Below, one piece after another: positions 56,083-61,570 of a stretch of DNA of 61,570 bases. The notes beneath the pieces were generated by a model. It was not told the origin of the DNA, ran no database searches, and was given only the letters and a program-made list of their open reading frames with translations. The stretch comes from Paraburkholderia piptadeniae (GTDB lineage: Bacteria; Pseudomonadota; Gammaproteobacteria; Burkholderiales; Burkholderiaceae). A program made the translations under genes and the position numbers. Numbering within the stretch: position 1 is the first letter of the stretch; each line of letters starts with the position of its first letter. The stretch spans positions 1-61,570 of the forward strand of contig NZ_CYGY02000083.1 in assembly GCF_900007165.1 (NCBI RefSeq), read 5' to 3'.

Positions 56083-57117
56083 GTGTTCAGTTCCCTTTAT
56101 CCGCTCGTACGCGCTCAACTCTTTCGCATGGACGCGGAAGACGCCCACCATCTGACCTTGCGCCTGCTCGGCGCCGCCGGACGCGCCGGCGTGGCGGGCG
56201 CGCTCGCGCCGCATGTGCCCGATTCGCCGCGCACCGTGATGGGCCTGACGTTCAGGAATCCCGTCGGACTCGCGGCCGGGCTGGACAAGGATGGCGCGTG
56301 CATCGACGGTCTGGCCGCGCTCGGTTTCGGCTTTATCGAAGTCGGCACGGTGACGCCGCGCGCGCAGCCGGGCAATCCGCGCCCGCGCATGTTCCGCCTG
56401 CCGCAGGCGAATGCCGTGATCAACCGGATGGGCTTCAACAACGCGGGCGTCGATCAGTTCGTGAATAACGTGCAGGCCGCGCGCTATCGCGGCGTGCTCG
56501 GCCTGAACATCGGCAAGAACGCCGACACCCCCATCGAACGCGCGGCCGACGACTACCTGTACTGCCTCGAGCGCGTCTATCCGTTCGCGAGCTATGTAAC
56601 CGTCAACATTTCTTCGCCGAACACGAAGAACCTGCGCCAGCTGCAAGGCGCCGACGAGCTGGACGCGCTGCTCGCGGCGCTCAAGGACAAGCAGCAGCGC
56701 CTCGCCGATCTGCACGGCAAGCTCGTGCCGCTCGCGCTGAAGATCGCGCCGGATCTCGACGACGAGCAGATCAAGGCAATCGCCGACACGCTGTTGCGTC
56801 ACAGGTTCGAAGGCGTGATCGCGACCAACACGACGCTGTCGCGCGCGGCCGTGCAAGGCCTGCCGCACGCCGACGAAGCAGGCGGCCTGTCGGGACGGCC
56901 GGTGTTCGACGCGTCGAATGAAGTGATCCGCAAGCTGCATGCGCAGGTCGGCAACGACGTGCCGATCATCGGCGTGGGCGGTATTTTTTCGGGCGCGGAC
57001 GCGCAGGCGAAGCTCGACGCGGGCGCGTCGCTCGTCCAGCTCTATACGGGCTTCATCTATCGCGGCCCTGCTCTCGTCGCCGAATGCGCGCAGGCGCTGG
57101 CAAAGCGCCTGGCGTAA
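56083..57117 (+). CDS. pyrD: Dihydroorotate dehydrogenase (quinone), class 2
   Basis: 344 residues, GTG start. 'TFRNPVGLAAGLDKDG', 'VNISSPNTKNLRQLQ', 'GVIATNTTLSR' and 'IIGVGGIFSGADAQAKLDAGAS' define class 2 PyrD. It oxidises dihydroorotate with FMN and quinone at the membrane, in pyrimidine synthesis. Confidence 0.95.
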   Translation: MFSSLYPLVRAQLFRMDAEDAHHLTLRLLGAAGRAGVAGALAPHVPDSPRTVMGLTFRNPVGLAAGLDKDGACIDGLAALGFGFIEVGTVTPRAQPGNPRPRMFRLPQANAVINRMGFNNAGVDQFVNNVQAARYRGVLGLNIGKNADTPIERAADDYLYCLERVYPFASYVTVNISSPNTKNLRQLQGADELDALLAALKDKQQRLADLHGKLVPLALKIAPDLDDEQIKAIADTLLRHRFEGVIATNTTLSRAAVQGLPHADEAGGLSGRPVFDASNEVIRKLHAQVGNDVPIIGVGGIFSGADAQAKLDAGASLVQLYTGFIYRGPALVAECAQALAKRLA

Positions 57118-57198
57118 TCATCGAGGCCGCGTCGCGCGTGGGCGCATCCACGCGCGCGAATGGCCATCAAATCCGAAAGCGGCAATTCTCGCGCGGTA

Positions 57199-57891
57199 TC
57201 ACCGCACCGCCGCCAACGCATCGAGCCGCGCGCCGAAGCGGTCGAAACGCGGCGTGTAGTAATGATCGGGATCGAGCGAGTATGCGACGCGGCGCGTACG
57301 GCCCATCAGCTCGTCGCGCGGGAAAAAGCCGAAGTAGCGCGAGTCCGCGCTGTCGTCGCGATTGTCGCCGAGCATCAGATACTCGCCCGGCGGCACCGTC
57401 ACCGGGCCGAACGACCGGCGCGGGCTCGGCGCGAATTCCGAGAGCCGCACGACGTGCGAGAAGCCCGCGAAGCGCTCGGTCAGATAATCGCCGGGCGATA
57501 TGGCGTCGCCGGGCAGCGGCGGGAGCGCCAGCGGCTGATAGCTCGCGCGAGCGCCGTTCACATACAGCACGTTGTCGCGCATCTCGACGGTATCGCCGGG
57601 CAGGCCGATCAGGCGCTTCACGATCAGCTCGTGCGCCGCCGACGAATCGATCGTCACGATGTCGCCGCGCTGTGGATCGTGCAGATGCACGAGCGCGATA
57701 TGCGTGAGCGGAATGCGCAGATCGTAGGCCATCTTGTCAACGAGGATGCGGTCGCCCTCGCGTATCGTCGGCAGCATCGAGCCGCTCGGCACCACGTTCC
57801 AGTCGGCGATCGCGCTGCGAAACAGCACCATCAAGACAATAAACGCGACGAGACTCTTGTTCTCACGCCACAGCCGGACCAGCATGCGCAT
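57199..57891 (-). CDS. lepB: Signal peptidase I
   Basis: 230 residues. One N-terminal membrane segment (about 12-28); catalytic Ser38 in 'PSGSMLPT' and Lys92 in 'VKRLIGLPGD'; 'GDNRDDSADSRYFGF' further on. Only one membrane segment, so it is a shorter type than E. coli LepB and may be a second copy in this genome. Confidence 0.88.
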   Translation of the reverse strand: MRMLVRLWRENKSLVAFIVLMVLFRSAIADWNVVPSGSMLPTIREGDRILVDKMAYDLRIPLTHIALVHLHDPQRGDIVTIDSSAAHELIVKRLIGLPGDTVEMRDNVLYVNGARASYQPLALPPLPGDAISPGDYLTERFAGFSHVVRLSEFAPSPRRSFGPVTVPPGEYLMLGDNRDDSADSRYFGFFPRDELMGRTRRVAYSLDPDHYYTPRFDRFGARLDALAAVR

Positions 57892-57989
57892 GATCGCGCT
57901 CCTTTCTACGACACCTGAAGGAAAACGAAAGTGGACCGGGAAATCAGGTCCGCGCTGATCCTACCACCGCGCACGCCATCCACGCAGTT

Positions 57990-58994
57990 TCACTCGCAGG
58001 GAAATGTCAGCCCCAGCGCCGCACGCGCCGCATCGGCCATCGAGATCATCTGGTGCGACTTCGCATGCGTCATGATCGGACTTTCGAGCTGCCCGGCGCG
58101 AATCAGATCGCAGAAGTGTTCTGTCTCGTAGTTCAGGCCGCCGCCTTCGAACGGTGCGTCGAGTTCGACGACGCGTCCGTCGACATAGCGCACCGTCGCG
58201 CGCGACGGATTCCACCAGTTCTCGTGAATCGTCACGTTGCCGCGCGTGCCCGCGATGAACGCATCGCCCTTGCCGAACAGGTCGAGCCCGCAAAAGAGCT
58301 GCGCAATGCCTTTTTCGTGCCGGCTGTTGAGGCTCGCGAACGTATCGACGCCTGTCGCGCCGAGGCGTCCCAGCGTCTGCACGTCGAGCGGCGCGCCGAG
58401 CCAGTCGACGGCGAGAAACATCTCGTAGATGCCGATATCGAGCAGCGCGCCGCCCGCCTGTTCGAACGACAGCGACGGATGATCGTCGGGCACGCCGGGC
58501 ACCGAGCAACCCGCGCGCACGAAGCCGATATCGCCGATGGGTTCGGCGGAGAGATGCTCGCGCAGTTTCCGGTAAAGCGGGTAGAACGGCGGCTTCATCG
58601 CTTCCATGAAGAGCCGCTGCGAAGCGCGCGCGCTGTCGGTCACGCGCGCGAGTTGCGCCGCGTTCACCGTCGCCGGCTTTTCGCACAGCACATGGATGCC
58701 GGCCTCGAGCGCGGCGCACGCGTAATGCGCGTGGCTGTCCTGCATCGTCGCGATATAGAGCGCGTCGATTCCGCCCTGAAGCAGCGCGTCGAAGCTCTCG
58801 GGCGCTTCGCCGCCGTGCTGCTGCGCGAACGCGTCGGCGGGTGCGCGGCGGCGCGACCATACGGCCGCGAGGCGCGTGTTCGGAACGTGCGTAAGGCTCT
58901 GCGCAAAACGGTGGGCGATACGGCCCGCGCCCACGATGCCCCAGCGTATCGTCGCGTGATGTGCGGACGGGTCGTGCTTAGCTGCGTTGTTCAT
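57990..58994 (-). CDS. Gfo/Idh/MocA-family oxidoreductase
   Basis: 334 residues from the ATG at 58994. 'WGIVGAGRIAHRFAQSL' binds NAD(P); 'HVLCEKPATVN' carries the conserved EKP Lys. The C-terminal domain is of the GFO_IDH_MocA_C type. Substrate unknown, likely a sugar or polyol. Confidence 0.85.
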   Translation of the reverse strand: MNNAAKHDPSAHHATIRWGIVGAGRIAHRFAQSLTHVPNTRLAAVWSRRRAPADAFAQQHGGEAPESFDALLQGGIDALYIATMQDSHAHYACAALEAGIHVLCEKPATVNAAQLARVTDSARASQRLFMEAMKPPFYPLYRKLREHLSAEPIGDIGFVRAGCSVPGVPDDHPSLSFEQAGGALLDIGIYEMFLAVDWLGAPLDVQTLGRLGATGVDTFASLNSRHEKGIAQLFCGLDLFGKGDAFIAGTRGNVTIHENWWNPSRATVRYVDGRVVELDAPFEGGGLNYETEHFCDLIRAGQLESPIMTHAKSHQMISMADAARAALGLTFPCE

Positions 58995-59102
58995 CGGTCG
59001 CAAGAAAATCCTGATCGGTGAGTGACAGCCGACATTGTCGCCGATGTCGTCTCCCACTTCGCCGGACAGGCGCTTGTGGCCTGGCGGAATTCTGCTTGCA
59101 GC

Positions 59103-59819
59103 CTATTCCGTCTGCGCGTCGGGCATCGCCACGCTCAGGCGGCTCATCGAGTAGTCGATCACCGCCATCGACGCCGCTTCCGCTTCCTTCGCATCGTGCC
59201 GCTCGATCGCTTCGACGACGCGCGAATGCAGCTTCACCGTTTCTTCCCATGCGCCAGGCGGCTGCTCGACGAGCGGCTTGAGCGCCGACAGCGCACCGCG
59301 AATGATGGCCGCCATCTGCTGGAAGAACTGGTTGCCGCTCGCGACGACGATGCGCGTATGCAGCGCTTCGTCTGCCGTCTGATGGCCGGGTTCGCCGGGC
59401 GGACTGGCGCGGAACGCCTCGAACGCATCGCGGATCGCGGCGATGTCCGACGCGTTGCCGCGCGTCGCCGCCTGCGCCGCGGCGCGCGGCTCGATCAGCA
59501 CGCGGAACTCGATCACGTCGCGCAGAAACGTCGGATCGGGCTTCGCGCGAAAGCGCCAGTTCACGACGTCCTCGTCGATCATGCGCCAGTCGTGCATCGG
59601 GCGTATGCGCGTGCCGATCTTCGGCCGCACGTCGAGCATGTGCCGCGCAAGCAGCATCGACAGCGCCTCACGCATCACCGTGCGGCTCACGTCGAATTCC
59701 TTCGACAATACGTCTTGCGGTGGGAGCACCGCACCGTACTTCTCTTCGACGATCCCGGTCACGAGCCCGTCCATGACCTTGCTGACCAAGGATCGTTCTT
59801 TATTGGTTTGTTCCATCAT
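59103..59819 (-). CDS. GntR-family regulator with FCD domain (FadR type)
   Basis: 238 residues. Winged HTH ('LPPQDVLSKEFDVSRTVMREALSMLLA', in parts) followed by an FCD ligand domain ('DVIEFRVLIEPRAAAQAA', 'HTRIVVASGN'). Typically controls sugar-acid catabolism. The oxidoreductase downstream may be its target. Confidence 0.85.
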   Translation of the reverse strand: MMEQTNKERSLVSKVMDGLVTGIVEEKYGAVLPPQDVLSKEFDVSRTVMREALSMLLARHMLDVRPKIGTRIRPMHDWRMIDEDVVNWRFRAKPDPTFLRDVIEFRVLIEPRAAAQAATRGNASDIAAIRDAFEAFRASPPGEPGHQTADEALHTRIVVASGNQFFQQMAAIIRGALSALKPLVEQPPGAWEETVKLHSRVVEAIERHDAKEAEAASMAVIDYSMSRLSVAMPDAQTE

Positions 59820-60172
59820 GCTCTTCTCCCCGATGAGGCGTTTCTCGCCTGCGATAAGTGGTGATCACGGGCCCTCGTGTCATCTTCTGATAGATAGTCA
59901 ATAGTACGTTGCGTCGCTTTATCTCGATACGCCAGTCGGGAATCACCTTGACAGGGTATTCCCTCCGATGAATTGTTTCTTTCGTGTAACGCGTCGTGAA
60001 GCGAAGTCGAGCAGCACATCGCAACAGCGTGCGCAACGGGGAAAAATTGCACTGAAGAAAGGCCGGCAAGCATTTGTCCGCCATCCATTCGTCACTTTGA
60101 TTACGCCGTTTTCGATCGCATCAATTAGCAGTCCACATGCAAATTGCGCTTCGATGACGAGTATCCGCGCGC
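59820..60172. other. Intergenic region upstream of the GntR gene
   Basis: No credible gene on either strand. Promoter elements for the GntR gene should lie here; I see no clear operator. Confidence 0.4.
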
Positions 60173-60348
60173 TCAGACATTTCCGTTTTCCTGGATGCGT
60201 CCATACTGGTCGTCAAAACACACGATGTCTTCTTCGCCGGGATAGCAGCCCGATTGCACGTCGATGATTTCGAGCGGCGTCCGTGTTCGCGAGACAGCGG
60301 CCACAGCCGCGTGCCGGCGCTGCCCGTCAAGACGACGGGCTGGACCAT
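60173..60348 (-). pseudogene. Mannose-1-phosphate guanylyltransferase remnant (internal deletion)
   Basis: The N-terminal piece reads 'MVQPVVLTGSAGTRLWPLSR', the nucleotide-binding start of ManC/RfbM enzymes. After a few codons a different frame reads 'IIDVQSGCYPGEEDIVCFDD' and ends at 60173, which is the usual C-terminal end of the same family. So the two ends of a protein of about 470 residues are joined with nearly everything between removed. The frame changes at the join and the product is non-functional. Confidence 0.7.
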
Positions 60349-60479
60349 GCAGGCGTGCTCTCGATCAGGCACATGAAAGGATGCAGGCGATACGAAGTCG
60401 TTCATTTGCGGTACTCCATGCAGAGTGCCGGCGAGCGTCGCTGATCGGACATGCCGCGCGCTGTGCCAGGTGCAGCCAT

Positions 60480-61238
60480 TCAATCAGACTTATATCGCGC
60501 CTTTCTGTGCGTGCACACACAGAAAGGCCGTTCGCCGTGTCGCTTGCCGCGCGTTCGAGCCGATGTGTCAGGTCGAGCCGGCGTCAACTGATCGAACAGA
60601 TTGAAGCTGACGCCCTCTTTCAGGATTCCGGCAACCGGAAAGTCACGCTGAACACGAGCGCGAGCCCCGAAGGCATGGCGCGGCCAACGACGACGCGCTG
60701 CGACTCCCGCACCGAGTCGTGGGAAAGCGCCCGTCTGGACGTCACGTGCCGCGGCAATACGAACAGCACAAGCTGGACGCCGCGATCTCGCGTCGGCAGG
60801 AAGCGCCAGGAAATCTTCGTCGGCGGGCGTCCAACGTCCGCAGTCGGCAGCGAGCAGATACGCCGGTGACGTCGCAACGGACAGCACCCACAACGGCGCG
60901 AGGTTTTGCCGCCACGTCGGCGTGTCGCGCGCCTTCATTGCCATTGGCGATGCAGGCGTCGAACATTCGACGACCTTCTTCAAAAGGAGCACACCCGTAA
61001 CGCCCGCAGCGACGCACGTTCCTGGCCACGATTGCGCGCCGGCGAAGATCTGCAACGCAGCCGCGACATGCGCCATCGCGCCCCAGCAGGACGATGAAAT
61101 CGCGCGGATCACGGGATAAGCCCACGCGCTCCAGTCGAGGTCGGCCGGATGCGACAGCATCACCGCCCGCACGCATATGACCGACGCAGCGACGACCGGC
61201 GGGATCAGGTACGGGGATACCTTTTTGATGCCCTTCAT
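60480..61238 (-). CDS. Possible membrane protein, perhaps frameshifted
   Basis: 252 residues. The first half has membrane-like segments ('YLIPPVVAASVICVRAVML', 'AISSSCWGAMAHVAAALQIF', 'APLWVLSVATSPAYLLA'). The second half reads arginine-rich and unlike a protein. A second frame (about 60620-60790) is more protein-like there ('GVQLVLFVLPRHVTS'). Either the gene is broken or only the first part is real. Confidence 0.35.
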   Translation of the reverse strand: MKGIKKVSPYLIPPVVAASVICVRAVMLSHPADLDWSAWAYPVIRAISSSCWGAMAHVAAALQIFAGAQSWPGTCVAAGVTGVLLLKKVVECSTPASPMAMKARDTPTWRQNLAPLWVLSVATSPAYLLAADCGRWTPADEDFLALPADARSRRPACAVRIAAARDVQTGAFPRLGAGVAARRRWPRHAFGARARVQRDFPVAGILKEGVSFNLFDQLTPARPDTSARTRGKRHGERPFCVCTHRKARYKSD

Positions 61239-61570
61239 GCTGTTGCCCCACTACGTCATGTCGATTGCGCAGATGCGAGCACGCGGCGCGCGATGTATGT
61301 CGATCGTCGCAGCGAGCCGAAGGTATAGCTGTTCGGTAGATCACACAGCGGCGTACCGTCTCTCGCGTCGAGGGGCGTCGACAGAGCCGGGGCGAGAGTC
61401 GGTTCCCGGCGAGTCAGGCGTGGCGGGACCATGACATTGCTCGCCGGTGCGTGCCGGCGACGCAGTTGAGGCAAGGCAAGAGCGTCAATCGCCGCAACGA
61501 CGCGAGCGCGCTTTGAGCTTGGCCCCGCTCGTCAGCGATTCGGATTCGCCGCTCTTGCCCTTCGTGTGTT
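61239..61570. other. No gene recognised up to the window edge
   Basis: Only short frames without family similarity or convincing ribosome sites. A minus-strand tail ending near 61490 ('SGESESLTSGAKLKARSRR') could be the end of a gene that starts outside the window. Confidence 0.3.

Overview
The window comes from a high-GC betaproteobacterium of the Burkholderia/Paraburkholderia/Caballeronia group. This is inferred from the aat-bpt-pyrD gene order, the ssuDCB-TOBE sulfonate cluster, DUF1488-type and other Burkholderiaceae-like small proteins, and codon use. About two thirds of the window (1 to roughly 40.3 kb) is a tailed-phage prophage whose left end lies outside the window. The rest (about 40.6-61.57 kb) is ordinary chromosome.

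Prophage late region (1-20.2 kb, minus strand, read right to left): small terminase, GpA-type large terminase, gpW, lambda-type portal, S49 protease, acidic scaffold-like protein, gpD-like decoration protein, gpE-like capsid, gpFI/gpFII-position proteins. A Mu/P2-type contractile tail follows: gp37-like, DUF2635, sheath, tube, frameshifted chaperone pair, tape measure with a lytic transglycosylase domain, gp43, hub gp44, spike gp45, gp46, baseplate J, YmfQ and a tail fibre cut by the window edge. The phage is therefore a mosaic myophage: lambda-type head on a Mu-type tail. Lysis genes and the integrase are not visible and presumably lie to the left.

Prophage middle and early region (20.3-40.3 kb): a leftward accessory operon holds many small genes, a SpoT/MESH1-like HD hydrolase, a small P-loop protein, a NinX-like protein, a minor-tail-Z-like protein and a tRNA-Gly(UCC). 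Next come a rightward accessory cluster (26.96-28.97 kb), a leftward cluster with a RyR-domain protein (28.93-29.71 kb) and the immunity region (XRE repressor leftward, Cro-like gene rightward). A long rightward operon follows: a replication initiator with internal iterons, ERF annealase, SSB, ParB-like protein, Gp157, NinB, Ref nuclease, HD hydrolase and an excisionase-like HTH protein.

The main regulatory observation is a family of 15-bp inverted repeats (CTACC-N5-GGTAG) found about 15 times across 26.8-38.0 kb. They cluster at the repressor/Cro divergence and also lie upstream of scattered early genes. At three genes the right half-site doubles as the Shine-Dalgarno sequence. This suggests one repressor controlling many dispersed promoters.

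Host region (40.6-61.57 kb): small secreted and hypothetical proteins; ssuDCB plus a TOBE protein without a nearby ssuA; a HIBYL-CoA hydrolase; a divergent TetR/NAD(P)-binding protein pair with a doubled operator; an SMR efflux protein; tRNA-fMet; a Nudix hydrolase; the two N-degron transferases aat and bpt; pyrD; signal peptidase I; a Gfo/Idh/MocA oxidoreductase; a GntR/FCD regulator; and a heavily deleted mannose-1-phosphate guanylyltransferase remnant.
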